Below the pieces are notes generated by a model. It had not been told where the DNA came from. It saw nothing but the letters and a program-made list of their open reading frames with translations, and did not search any database. Shown piece after piece: positions 8,469 to 16,174 of a DNA stretch of 64,000 nt (its first letter is position 1; every line of letters begins with the position of its first letter). The position numbers and the translations under genes are program-made. The stretch comes from Sphingopyxis chilensis (GTDB taxonomy: Bacteria > Pseudomonadota > Alphaproteobacteria > Sphingomonadales > Sphingomonadaceae): NCBI RefSeq assembly GCF_035930445.1, contig NZ_CP142394.1:1397501-1461500 (forward strand). The letters are read 5' to 3'.

Positions 8469-8696
8469 TTACATGATGCGATGGCGGATGACAGTCTTGG
8501 TCGATCCGCACAGGCCGCACGGTGCTTTGCCGCGGTCGAACCTCTTGTCGTCGCCGAGGTCGCGCGTCACCGCGTTGGCCTGGCTGCGGACCGACAGGTT
8601 GAGCCGGTCGGTGATGCAATCGTCGCAGGTCGCCGCGCCTTCTAGAGATTCGATCAGCTGCTCGATCTGTCCTGCTATCGTCATCCGCCGGGGCAT
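8469..8696 (-). CDS. Small conserved four-cysteine protein
   Basis: A 75-residue protein with an amphipathic N-terminal helix (QIEQLIESLEGA), then CDDC, a spacer of about 30 residues (ITDRLNLSVRSQANAVTRD...) and CGLC near the end. The two CxxC pairs could bind zinc, and the middle resembles a winged-helix or ribbon-helix segment. It fits a family of short Cys proteins seen in alphaproteobacteria, but I cannot name it. It converges with the PhnA-like gene (33-bp gap). The coding direction is supported by the conserved-looking Cys pairs; the plus-strand frame over the same bases has no such signature. Confidence 0.6.
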   Translation of the reverse strand: MPRRMTIAGQIEQLIESLEGAATCDDCITDRLNLSVRSQANAVTRDLGDDKRFDRGKAPCGLCGSTKTVIRHRIM

Positions 8697-8775
8697 AGAC
8701 CTGCCATAGTCATCGTCGTTGCTCGCTGAAAGATCGAATATCTGGTTGAGGCTGATATGTCGCCCGCTTACATTC

Positions 8776-8812
8776 TTGATTGATGTTTAAAACGTCAAAT
8801 ATCAATCTTAAC
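8776..8812. promoter_or_regulatory. AT-rich control region sharing a 13-bp element with 6028-6040
   Basis: TATCAATCTTAAC at 8800-8812 is the exact reverse complement of GTTAAGATTGATA at 6028-6040. TTGATTGAT at 8776-8784 supplies the opposite arm (TTGAT...ATCAA). The stretch 8697-8964 has no convincing gene and separates two divergent small genes. A second operator for the XRE protein at 6070 is the simplest reading. Confidence 0.45.
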
Positions 8813-8964
8813 AAGCCAAGAAGATATTGTATATGTACATTGTGCCCGCTGATGGGTCACCCGGCTGGGAACGTCGAATGCGGTCATTCCAATCGCAATC
8901 GGGGCTTCGCCCAATCCGGTCCGATGGGCGCCCCGCAGGGCCAGAAAAACATGGTGCTTGTGAC

Positions 8965-9159
8965 ATGACCTCTCCACCCAGCCCGAAGCCGACTGTCCGC
9001 AACCATGAATTCTACCTGGCTCGCATGAATGCCTGCCAAGCAGAGGCAAGTGAGACGTTGCTCCCGAATGTCCGGGACCGGGCCCTCCGGGCGGCGGCGG
9101 CGTGGCAGGAGATGTACAACAAGGCTCAGCAGTTTGACGAGAAGCGGCAAGGACGTTGA
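8965..9159 (+). CDS. Small helical conserved protein
   Basis: A 64-residue hydrophilic protein: NHEFYLARMNACQAEASET then LLPNVRDRALRAAAAWQEMY. The pattern Y-x-A-R-x6-A-x10-VRxRxxRxAxAWxxM belongs to a very common family of short Arg/Ala-rich helical proteins in sphingomonads and rhizobia. They have no known function and often occur near stress or ribosome-associated genes. The start is the ATG at 8965, just after the AT-rich region; no strong ribosome-binding site is visible. It may lead a short operon with the tiny membrane protein at 9230 and the spermidine-synthase-like gene. Confidence 0.55.
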   Translation: MTSPPSPKPTVRNHEFYLARMNACQAEASETLLPNVRDRALRAAAAWQEMYNKAQQFDEKRQGR

Positions 9160-9229
9160 CCCTGCGGGGACGTCGTGACCGCGGCGAGGCGCTGTTTTCG
9201 CTGAAGGTCGTTTCGGACGGGAGGCAAAT

Positions 9230-9349
9230 ATGACGACATTCCTGATCATCCTTGTCACCGTTTTTCTGCTGGTCCTGTTCGTTGGCGTCACCATTGCCGG
9301 CGGACGGGCGCACGATCGGCAAAATGAACATCGTGACGATGACAGATAG
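9230..9349 (+). CDS. Tiny single-span membrane protein
   Basis: A 39-residue frame with GGGAGGC six bases before ATG 9230. It encodes one hydrophobic helix (TTFLIILVTVFLLVLFVGVTI) followed by a polar tail rich in His, Arg and Asp (HDRQNEHRDDD). Its end overlaps the start of the next gene in a different frame by 26 bases, which favours translational coupling. Small single-helix proteins like this are easily missed; the strong ribosome-binding site and uniform hydrophobic core are the support. Confidence 0.55.
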   Translation: MTTFLIILVTVFLLVLFVGVTIAGGRAHDRQNEHRDDDR

Positions 9350-10343
9350 GGCCGCAGAATGCTTCGAAGCCGAGGCCGACTTGGCCTGCGGACCCGAGAC
9401 GGGTCAAGACCTGCATGGCGACGATTGGGTGAGAAGCGAGCTTGATCATTTTCTCGATCACCTCGACGACTTCGACCGCGATCAGCGTCATTTTGAACGA
9501 TATGGCACCGACAGTGACGGTCCAAATCCGATCGAGCAAAGCGGATTGGACGCGCCGCTCATCTTCGAACTGGGCAATATGCGAAGCCTCCTCGCAAATT
9601 GGGCCTTTGTGCAAAGCATAATGAGCATCGACGATCCGGACAGGCTGATGCTCGACTATACGCGCCAGATGATGGGGTTCCTCCTGTTCAATCCCTCTCC
9701 GCAGACGATCGAGATGATCGGACTTGGCGGAGGATCGCTGGCAAAATATTGCTACAAATATCTGCCCGATGTCTCGATCACCGCAGTCGAGATCGATCCC
9801 GAGGTCATTGCCGTTGGCGACCAATTCTTCATGCCGCCCGAGGATGATCGCTTCGAGATAGTCTGTGATGATGGCGCCGCGTTCGTCAAGCGGGACGCAG
9901 GAACCTGCGATGTCTTGCTCGTCGATGGCTTTGACAAGGACGGGCAGCCCGCCGAGCTCTGCTCTTCGGAATTTTACCGCGATTGCCATTCGCGGCTGAA
10001 TCCAGGCGGCGTCTTAGTGGTCAACCTATGCGATCACCACTGGAAGCACGCCTCCGTTCTTTCGCGCATACGGGAATGCTTCGGAGTCACTATCGATCTT
10101 CCGGTCAAAATAGGAATGAACCGGGTCATATTTGCATTCAGGGACGAACGACCCAAGCTGAACCATGCGACGATCCAGCGGATCGCCCGCGATCTCGACC
10201 AAGCACATCCGATGTCCTTTTCGCCGCTGGCGAATGAAATTCTGCGCAGGCTAAAGTCTCTCGATCGTGCCGCCGCGAAGGCGGGATCTGGTTATGGCGC
10301 ATCGCAGTCCCTATCGATGGCCCGGCTGTGGTCTGCCGATTGA
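9324..10343 (+). CDS. Spermidine-synthase-like Rossmann methyltransferase-fold protein
   Basis: A 339-residue protein. An acidic N-terminus (about 1-75) precedes a class I Rossmann domain. The glycine-rich nucleotide motif is IEMIGLGGGSLAKY, followed by the acidic strand-2 end TAVEIDPEVIAVGD, the DDGAAF segment, the catalytic-region VLLVDGFDKDG and RLNPGGVLVVNL. This order is typical of spermidine synthase and its many non-polyamine homologues. The polyamine-binding N-terminal beta-sheet domain of SpeE is not recognisable, so decarboxylated-AdoMet use is uncertain. ATG 9324 lies in the end of the small membrane ORF; ATG 9339 is an alternative. Confidence 0.75.
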   Translation: MNIVTMTDRAAECFEAEADLACGPETGQDLHGDDWVRSELDHFLDHLDDFDRDQRHFERYGTDSDGPNPIEQSGLDAPLIFELGNMRSLLANWAFVQSIMSIDDPDRLMLDYTRQMMGFLLFNPSPQTIEMIGLGGGSLAKYCYKYLPDVSITAVEIDPEVIAVGDQFFMPPEDDRFEIVCDDGAAFVKRDAGTCDVLLVDGFDKDGQPAELCSSEFYRDCHSRLNPGGVLVVNLCDHHWKHASVLSRIRECFGVTIDLPVKIGMNRVIFAFRDERPKLNHATIQRIARDLDQAHPMSFSPLANEILRRLKSLDRAAAKAGSGYGASQSLSMARLWSAD

Positions 10344-10556
10344 GTTTCGGCGCCGCTGCGTCGGATATGGTCGGCCGACCAGTCGCACCACGCGCGGGTT
10401 AACGCCCGCCTTGATGCCCACCCGACGTTTGGGCGGCGGGAAAGCCACTCGATATTCTTGCCTCGCGGCCGACTTTCTCGATGGCCGCGGCATTTATCTC
10501 TGGCGGGATGCGGCAGTTCAATAAGTAGACATCGCCGTGAGAAAATCCAGCTGGCC

Positions 10557-10590
10557 AAAAAAAGGGACGCGGTTCTGAACCGCGCCCCTT
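10557..10590 (-). terminator. Rho-independent terminator of the DUF3617 lipoprotein gene
   Basis: Read on the minus strand, GGGGCGCGGTTC pairs with GAACCGCGTCCC and is followed by seven T residues (10557-10563). It lies about 25 bases after the stop codon of the lipoprotein gene and is the clearest intrinsic terminator in the window. Confidence 0.85.
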
Positions 10591-10612
10591 CATCAACTTT
10601 TTTCTGGGAAGC

Positions 10613-11122
10613 TCAGCCCTTGCAGGGACCGACATTGGTGCTGGTGACCTGCATCTGCATTTCCATGTCGCCGCCGCCCATCGGCGACTTGCCCTTCGAG
10701 GTAACGAGAACGTCGCTCTTCTTGGTGTCGAGAGTTCCGGCGAGGGCGAGTTCGACCTTCTGCGCGCCTTGTGTGCAGGTGCCCGCGACGTCGATCTTGC
10801 CGCTGCCGATCTCGTTCTTGCTCCAGGTACAGGCGTCGCCGTAGCCCTTCGATAGCGCACTGGCGACATCTTCCTTGTCGGCCTGTTCCTGCGTGAGGCA
10901 CTGCTCGTTGCCGCTGGCGGCCGCGACTTGCTTCGACATCTGGTTTTTCACATTATCGGGAACGCCCGGCATCTCGAACTTGACCAGCTTGATGTCGGTC
11001 TTCCAGTTGCCGGCTTCGCGCTTCACCGTCCCGGCCGACGTAGCCGCCGTATCGTCGCTCTTGCCACAGCCGCTCAATGCCAGCGCCGCGCCGATTGCGG
11101 CGACCGTCAAAAACTTCTTCAT
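10613..11122 (-). CDS. DUF3617-family lipoprotein
   Basis: A 169-residue protein starting at ATG 11122 (longer frames to 11206 lack a signal). It begins with a lipoprotein signal, MKKFLTVAAIGAALALSGCG, with Cys at about 20. The mature protein has GNWKTDIKLVKFEMPG near its start, a pair of Cys-containing segments (QCLTQEQADK, DACTWSKNEIGSGKIDV) and a C-terminal Met-rich MGGGDMEMQMQV strand. The 'G-x-W-x3-l-xxxxPG ... CLT ... C ... ' pattern is that of DUF3617, a periplasmic beta-rich family of unknown function common in sphingomonads. It stands alone and has its own terminator. Confidence 0.85.
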   Translation of the reverse strand: MKKFLTVAAIGAALALSGCGKSDDTAATSAGTVKREAGNWKTDIKLVKFEMPGVPDNVKNQMSKQVAAASGNEQCLTQEQADKEDVASALSKGYGDACTWSKNEIGSGKIDVAGTCTQGAQKVELALAGTLDTKKSDVLVTSKGKSPMGGGDMEMQMQVTSTNVGPCKG

Positions 11123-11548
11123 GCTTCGGTATTCCTTCGATTGCTGTTCTTGGGTCCCCCGGAAGGTCGCAATTGCTTTACTTCCTAAGCGATTGCGAGC
11201 GGGCATGTATCAAGATTTCAATGGGATGCACGCCCAAAGTGGCGAGAAAACTATATGTCTAAGAACATTCCGCGGAATATTCGGGGTATCGATGCCCATC
11301 GCTCATGTTTCCGAGTACATCGTCAAAAGACGGATCGCACATGCATCGCGTCATTCGTAGGTGGCTGTCGATCGGTGCGACCAAGAGCCGATGGTCTGCG
11401 CCCACCACTTGACGGCGCGCGCGCAACGTCCGCTCTCTCAAATTCGCGCCCAGAAGCAGACTGCCAGCAACCGGCCAATGGTCGACTGGCATGTGGTACG
11501 GTTTTCTCAAAGTATCTAGATCCTGATCGCCCGAAAACCACAAAAGAT
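11123..11548. other. Intergenic region with a repeat relic, no gene recognised
   Basis: About 425 bp upstream of the minus-strand lipoprotein gene. No frame here has a plausible start signal or family pattern. A degenerate copy of the dispersed repeat lies at 11453-11481 (GCAGACTGCCAGCAACCGGCC). The promoter of the lipoprotein gene must lie near 11123-11230; I see no strong -35/-10 pair. Confidence 0.4.
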
Positions 11549-11583
11549 CGCGCGCCGGTGGAGCATGCTCCACCGACGCGCGG
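11549..11583 (-). terminator. Long hairpin after the SDR gene
   Basis: CGCGCG-c-CGGTGGAGCA pairs with TGCTCCACCG-a-CGCGCG, a stem of about 16 bp with one mismatch and almost no loop. On the minus strand it follows the SDR stop by 14 bases and leads into ATCTTTT, a short T tract. It probably ends the SDR transcript. Confidence 0.6.
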
Positions 11584-11597
11584 TTGAATGAAGCGAT

Positions 11598-12353
11598 CTA
11601 GATACCCTGGCCGCCCGATACTTCGATGCGCTGGGCGTTGATCCAGCGATTTGCATCCGAAAGCAGGCTGGCAACCATCGGTCCGATATCGTCGGGCATT
11701 CCGACACGGCCCAGCGCGGTCATGTCGGCGAACTGGGCATTGAGATCGGGCGTGTCGCGCACCGCGCCACCGAGGAAGTCGGTTTCGATCGCACCCGGCG
11801 CAACCGTGTTTACCGCGATGCCGCGCGCGCCCAGCTCCTTCGCGAGATAGACGCTTAGCACCTCGACTGCGCCCTTGGCAGCCGAATAGGCTGCGAAGCC
11901 GGGAGCGGAAACCCGAGTCAGGCCGGAGGACAGGTTCACAATGCGTCCGCCGTCGGCGAGGAGCGGCAGCAGCGTCTGGGTCAGGAAGAAGACGCCCTTG
12001 AAGTGGACGTTTACCAGCGCGTCGAATTGGGCTTCGGTAGTGTCGGCGATCATCGCATAGTCGCCATGCCCCGCGTTATTGACGAGATGGTCGAAGCTGC
12101 TCCGCTGCCAGGTGTCGCGCAGCGCAGCCTGCAGCCGGTCCGCGAAATCGCCAAAGCCCGAGACGGCCCCGCAGTCGAGCTGAAGCGCGACCGCCTTGCG
12201 GCCCATTGCCTGAATCTCCGCAACGACGGCGTCGGCGTCGCTGGAACGGCTGTGGTAGGTAATGATCACATCGCCGCCGGTGCGGGCGATGCTGAGAGCG
12301 GTGTTGCGGCCGAGGCCCCGGCTAGCACCGGTAATGAGCGTGATCTTGGTCAT
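11598..12353 (-). CDS. Short-chain dehydrogenase/reductase
   Basis: A 251-residue classical SDR starting at ATG 12353. The cofactor motif TGASRGLG is at about residues 8-15, followed by NNAG (about 91), the active-site Ser strand IVNLSS, and YSAAK (Tyr and Lys of the catalytic tetrad, about 158-162). The C-terminal APGAIETDF loop and the family ending (INAQRIEVSGG) are intact. The mixed Ser/Asp pattern after the second strand (YHSRSSDADAV) suggests NADPH. It is divergent from an AraC-type activator (138-bp gap), a pairing often seen where the regulator controls the oxidoreductase. Substrate unknown. Confidence 0.92.
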   Translation of the reverse strand: MTKITLITGASRGLGRNTALSIARTGGDVIITYHSRSSDADAVVAEIQAMGRKAVALQLDCGAVSGFGDFADRLQAALRDTWQRSSFDHLVNNAGHGDYAMIADTTEAQFDALVNVHFKGVFFLTQTLLPLLADGGRIVNLSSGLTRVSAPGFAAYSAAKGAVEVLSVYLAKELGARGIAVNTVAPGAIETDFLGGAVRDTPDLNAQFADMTALGRVGMPDDIGPMVASLLSDANRWINAQRIEVSGGQGI

Positions 12354-12490
12354 GGTCGGTCTCCTGTGCCGTGAGTGGCCACACCGATATGCCGCGGCCG
12401 AGCCCCGAGAGGTTGCCGGCACCTCGCTTATCTTTGCCTAATTCTCCAAATCTATGGTAGCGGCTGCGCTCCTGCGCTATACAGGCAGGC

Positions 12491-13378
12491 ATGAACGACC
12501 TTCTCACTGCCGTGAGCCGCTATGCCGACGCGAATGCCGATGCGAATGGCGTCGCCGCCACGCCGATCGCTGGCCTGTCGACCATTCGCGCCACCGCGCC
12601 GAGCGATCTCGTCTATGCGATTTCGCGCCCGCTGGTCGCGCTCGTGGTGCAGGGCGGCAAGCATGTCACCATGGGCACGTCCGGATTTGCCTTTTCCGCA
12701 GGCGAGTCGCTGCTGATCGCCGCGGATGTGCCGACCGTCAGCCAGATCACGCGGGCGAGCATCGCCGCGCCCTATTATTCGCTGGTGCTCGAGCTCGACA
12801 CCGCCATCGTTGCCGAGCTGGTCGCCGAGATGAAGCCGGGGCTGGTTCACGACCATGCACCCGTGAGGGTCGACCCGACCGACGCGGAAGTGGCGGACGC
12901 CGCTCTGCGGCTGATCCGGCTGCTCGATCGCCCGGCCTCCATCCCGGTGCTGGGGGCGCAGCTTTTGCGCGAAATGCATTACTGGCTGCTCGTCGGCAGG
13001 CACGGGGCGGCGATACGCCACCTCGGCTGGCCCGATGGCCATGTTCAGCGCGTGGCCCGCGCTGTCGCCATCCTGCGCACCGACTATGCAAGGCCGCTTC
13101 CGGTCGAGCGGCTGGCAGCGGCGGCAGGCATGAGCCCGTCGGCTTTCCATCAGCATTTTCGCGCGGTCACGTCGCTTTCGCCGCTCCAGTTTCAGAAGCA
13201 TCTGCGGCTTGTCGAGGCGCGCAGGCTGATGCTGTCGGAAGGGAAGAACGCCAGCAACGCGGCGTTCGATGTGGGATATGAAAGTGTTTCCCATTTCAAT
13301 CGCGAATATAGCCGGATGTTTGGCCAGCCCCCGGTCAGGGACATCAAGCTGGCTCGCAGCAGGGCCGTGGCGGCCTGA
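12491..13378 (+). CDS. AraC-family transcriptional regulator
   Basis: A 295-residue protein. The N-terminal half is an AraC_N-type cupin arm (about 25-175, with PLVALVVQGGKHVTMG and the beta-rich GESLLIAADVPTVSQI). The C-terminal half has the two HTH motifs: VERLAAAAGMSPSAFHQHFR and ASNAAFDVGYESVSHFNREY, followed by FGQPPVRD. The start ATG 12491 is the first Met giving the family-type N-terminus. It faces away from the SDR gene at 11598, which is the likely target. The effector is unknown. Confidence 0.92.
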   Translation: MNDLLTAVSRYADANADANGVAATPIAGLSTIRATAPSDLVYAISRPLVALVVQGGKHVTMGTSGFAFSAGESLLIAADVPTVSQITRASIAAPYYSLVLELDTAIVAELVAEMKPGLVHDHAPVRVDPTDAEVADAALRLIRLLDRPASIPVLGAQLLREMHYWLLVGRHGAAIRHLGWPDGHVQRVARAVAILRTDYARPLPVERLAAAAGMSPSAFHQHFRAVTSLSPLQFQKHLRLVEARRLMLSEGKNASNAAFDVGYESVSHFNREYSRMFGQPPVRDIKLARSRAVAA

Positions 13379-13486
13379 CGATCCAGAGAGATGCAGTCTC
13401 TTCGACGAGATATTAGCAAGGCGCTGGTGAAGTCGTCGAGTCGTGTATCGCTTTTCGATGAGGTCGGTTTTGCGTCGTCTCGAACC

Positions 13487-13516
13487 CAAAGCTGATTGTC
13501 GGCTGCCGGCCAAAGT
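13487..13516. repeat. Degenerate copy of dispersed intergenic repeat
   Basis: The core reads CAAAGCTGATTGTCGGCTGCCGGCC. It lies in the 205-bp gap between the AraC gene and the convergent MmgE/PrpD gene; nothing else is seen there. Confidence 0.4.
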
Positions 13517-13583
13517 CCGGCGGCCGCGGAGCTTGGCTGGCGCGGCAGAACGCTGTAATCAATCGTTGGCGCGCCGTGCCGAT

Positions 13584-14954
13584 TCAGCGCCGTGAGGCCA
13601 TATTCTCGAACAACTCCCGGTAGTCGCGCTGGTGCTCAAGTCGCGCGGTAAACGCCAGAATGCGGTCTTGTACGGCTTCCGTAAAATGCCGCCCGGCCAT
13701 ACGTCTGAGCTTTTGTTCGAAATCCTTGTCGGACATCGGGTTTTCAAGTGAGCCAGGACCGCTGACGACTTCGCTTGAGATCGTCTGGCCGGAAGCAAGC
13801 GTGACCGTCACCCGGTTGGGCAGCTGCTGCGGGAACATCGCGGTGAGCACTGGATCTTCGGAGACCTTTGTCATGGACATCAGCGCCGCAGCCCTGGCGC
13901 CAGCAATCTTTGCGTCGGAATAGGTCTCGATGGTGATGTCGCCATCGATCAGCGCGCGGGCCACATTGAACGGCAAGCTATGATCGGCGGTTTCCCGGGT
14001 CTTGGGATGAAATTTCTCCGCGTCCGCGAGAACGCGGCAGTTGAATTCCGTCGTCTCGATATGAATCGCGGAAATAGCGCCGAGGTCAGGTATTCGAGGC
14101 CGCAATTCGAGGGCCGCCCATACGGCCGTGTGCAATTCGCCGTTGGTGGGGAAGCTTTTTGTCAGTGAGCGCAGGATCGCATAATCGCCGTTCTCGGGAC
14201 TGCCGAACGCATTCGTGTCCAGCGTAAACGGCCCCGAAACCTGCGAAAAGAAGCCCATTTTCCCCTCGAATATCGGCGATGGACCCGTCATTCCGTGCCC
14301 GGCGAGTTGAGCGGCAAAGATCGCGTTTCGCGCCGCGTTTGCGGCCGAGCAGCCCTTCCAGTCCGACAGCTCGCCCGAGCGAACCTGCCGCATCGCGATA
14401 TGGCCGTTGAGGGCGATGTTGATAGCTTGCGTAGTCCGGGCAACATCGAGTTTCAGAAGGCGCGACGCGGCCGCCGCGACCGCGACGGTCACATAGTTGA
14501 CCTGATCCCATCCGCGCTTGTTGAGGTTCGCTGCGTCCTGAAGACGCATCTGGATTTCATAGGCGACGACGATCGCGGCCATCAGGTCGCGACCTCGAGC
14601 GCCTTCCGCCTCCGCCAAAGCGAGGCACGCAAAAATATTGTCGCTGGGATGGCCGGGCTCGCGGCCCATATAGCCGTCATTATAGTCGAGGAACCGCACC
14701 ATTGTTCCGTTCGCGAAGGCGGCAAGGTCGGGCGTTGTGCGCAGCGTCGTCCCGAAGACACTGGAAGAGGCTGCCGGCACGGTCCGCGCCAGAGCAATAG
14801 CCGCTTTCACGGGGGCGGTATCAAAGGCGCCCAGAACGCAGGCGAGGCTGTCGACAAAACGGCGGCGGACGCATGCCAAGACGGGTTCGGGCAACGCCGC
14901 CGCGTCGAGATCGCAGGCATAGCTGGCCAGCTTCATGGCAAATGTTTCGTTCAT
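13584..14954 (-). CDS. MmgE/PrpD family protein
   Basis: A 456-residue protein with the two-part MmgE/PrpD layout: an all-helical domain (about 1-270) and an alpha/beta lid domain. Marks include RRFVDSLACVLG near the start, FLDYNDGYMGREPGHPSDN (the conserved substrate-site segment, about 88-106), ALNGHIAMRQVRSGELSDWKG in two parts, and TADHSLPFNVARAL in the lid. Members include 2-methylcitrate dehydratase, iminodisuccinate epimerase and cis-aconitate decarboxylase, all acting on di- or tricarboxylates. ATG 14954 is preferred over the adjacent TTG. It is the last gene of a minus-strand run with a tartrate-type dehydrogenase, glycerate kinase and hydroxyacid dehydrogenase. A hydro-lyase or epimerase on the cluster's carboxylate is the likely job. 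Confidence 0.9.
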   Translation of the reverse strand: MNETFAMKLASYACDLDAAALPEPVLACVRRRFVDSLACVLGAFDTAPVKAAIALARTVPAASSSVFGTTLRTTPDLAAFANGTMVRFLDYNDGYMGREPGHPSDNIFACLALAEAEGARGRDLMAAIVVAYEIQMRLQDAANLNKRGWDQVNYVTVAVAAAASRLLKLDVARTTQAINIALNGHIAMRQVRSGELSDWKGCSAANAARNAIFAAQLAGHGMTGPSPIFEGKMGFFSQVSGPFTLDTNAFGSPENGDYAILRSLTKSFPTNGELHTAVWAALELRPRIPDLGAISAIHIETTEFNCRVLADAEKFHPKTRETADHSLPFNVARALIDGDITIETYSDAKIAGARAAALMSMTKVSEDPVLTAMFPQQLPNRVTVTLASGQTISSEVVSGPGSLENPMSDKDFEQKLRRMAGRHFTEAVQDRILAFTARLEHQRDYRELFENMASRR

Positions 14955-15086
14955 CAATATTCTTTCCGCAAAGGCTGATCAGGCGAGAGGGTCGGGGGCG
15001 ATCTCAAAGTGGATCATGGGCAACCGCTTTCCGGCCGACCGGCTTACCGGTACGCAACGAAAGGGCGGTATTGGCATGCCGGACGC

Positions 15087-16163
15087 TCATGAAAGCGCAG
15101 CGACTATGGCGTCAGTGCACTCGCGAGTGTTTGCCGCGCCGCCGAGGTCGCGCGTTCGATATTGCGGCTGTGCGAGCACCTCTTCGACCGCGCGAAGGAC
15201 CGCGCTGGCGGCTTCATGTTCGCCAAGATGATCGAGCATCAGCGATGCAGACCAGATCTGGCCGACCGGATTGGCGATGCCTTTGCCCGCGATGTCTGGT
15301 GCCGAGCCGTGGACGGGCTCGAACAGCGAGGGAAAGCGCCGCTCGGGATTGATGTTCCCCGCCGGCGCGATCCCGATCGTTCCGGTGCAGGCGGGGCCGA
15401 GGTCGGACAGGATGTCGCCGAACAGATTGGACGCGACGACGACGTCGAACCAGTCGGGATGTTGGACGAAATGCGCGGTCAGAATATCGATATGATATTT
15501 GTCCCAGGCTACGTCGGGATAATGCGCCGCCATCGCTTCGACCCGTTCGTCCCAATAGGGCATGGTGATCGAAATGCCGTTCGACTTGGTCGCCGAAGTC
15601 AGATGCTTCTTTTCCCGCCGTTGCGCGAGGTCGAAGGCATATTTCAGGATCCGGTCCGTGCCTACCCGCGTCATGACCGTTTCCTGCATGACAATTTCGC
15701 GGTCAGTGTCCGGGAAGATCCTGCCGCCAATCGACGAATATTCGCCTTCGGTGTTTTCACGAACGACGTAGAAGTCGATGTCGCCCGGCTGGCGACCGGC
15801 AAGCGGGCTGGGGACGCCGGGCATCAGCTTGACCGGTCGAAGGTTGACATATTGGTCGAATTCGCGGCGAAACTGAATCAGCGAACCCCAAAGCGATACA
15901 TGATCGGGCACCGTTTCGGGCCAGCCGACGGCGCCGAAGTAGATCGCGTCATGGCCGCCGATCTGCTGCTTCCAGTCGTCCGGCATCATCCGGCCGTGCT
16001 GCAGATAATGGTCGCATGAAGCGAAGTCGAAATGATCGAAAGCGAAGCCGCAGCCGAATTTACGTTCGACGGCCTCCAGTATCCGCAGCCCCTGGGGAAC
16101 GACTTCCTTGCCGATCCCGTCGCCGGCAATCACGGCGATGCGGTGAATAGTCTTGTTCGTCAC
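15087..16163 (-). CDS. Tartrate dehydrogenase / isopropylmalate-dehydrogenase-like decarboxylating enzyme
   Basis: A 358-residue member of the beta-decarboxylating dehydrogenase family, beginning with GTG 16163 after GAGAGG. Marks are IAGDGIGKEV (start of the Rossmann-like core), FGAVGWPETVPDHVSLW, the substrate-site Arg cluster LIQFRREFDQYVNLRPVKL, VRENTEGEYSS (phosphate or NADH loop), NLFGDILSDLG with the metal-binding Asp pair, and HGSAPDIAGKGIANP (adenine loop). The 'VRENTEGEYS' loop and length match tartrate dehydrogenase/D-malate dehydrogenase (TtuC/DmlA) better than LeuB. These use NAD+ and Mn2+ or Mg2+ to oxidise, and sometimes decarboxylate, tartrate or D-malate. It is 11 bp after the kinase gene. 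Confidence 0.9.
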   Translation of the reverse strand: MTNKTIHRIAVIAGDGIGKEVVPQGLRILEAVERKFGCGFAFDHFDFASCDHYLQHGRMMPDDWKQQIGGHDAIYFGAVGWPETVPDHVSLWGSLIQFRREFDQYVNLRPVKLMPGVPSPLAGRQPGDIDFYVVRENTEGEYSSIGGRIFPDTDREIVMQETVMTRVGTDRILKYAFDLAQRREKKHLTSATKSNGISITMPYWDERVEAMAAHYPDVAWDKYHIDILTAHFVQHPDWFDVVVASNLFGDILSDLGPACTGTIGIAPAGNINPERRFPSLFEPVHGSAPDIAGKGIANPVGQIWSASLMLDHLGEHEAASAVLRAVEEVLAQPQYRTRDLGGAANTRECTDAIVAALS

Positions 16164-16174
16164 GGGAACCTCTC

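Noticed and set aside
8780..8968. A 62-codon frame with a Cys-rich stretch (CICTLCPLM)
   Set aside because: It overlaps the AT-rich control region and has no ribosome-binding site or family pattern; its codons are unlike its neighbours. The regulatory reading explains the bases better.
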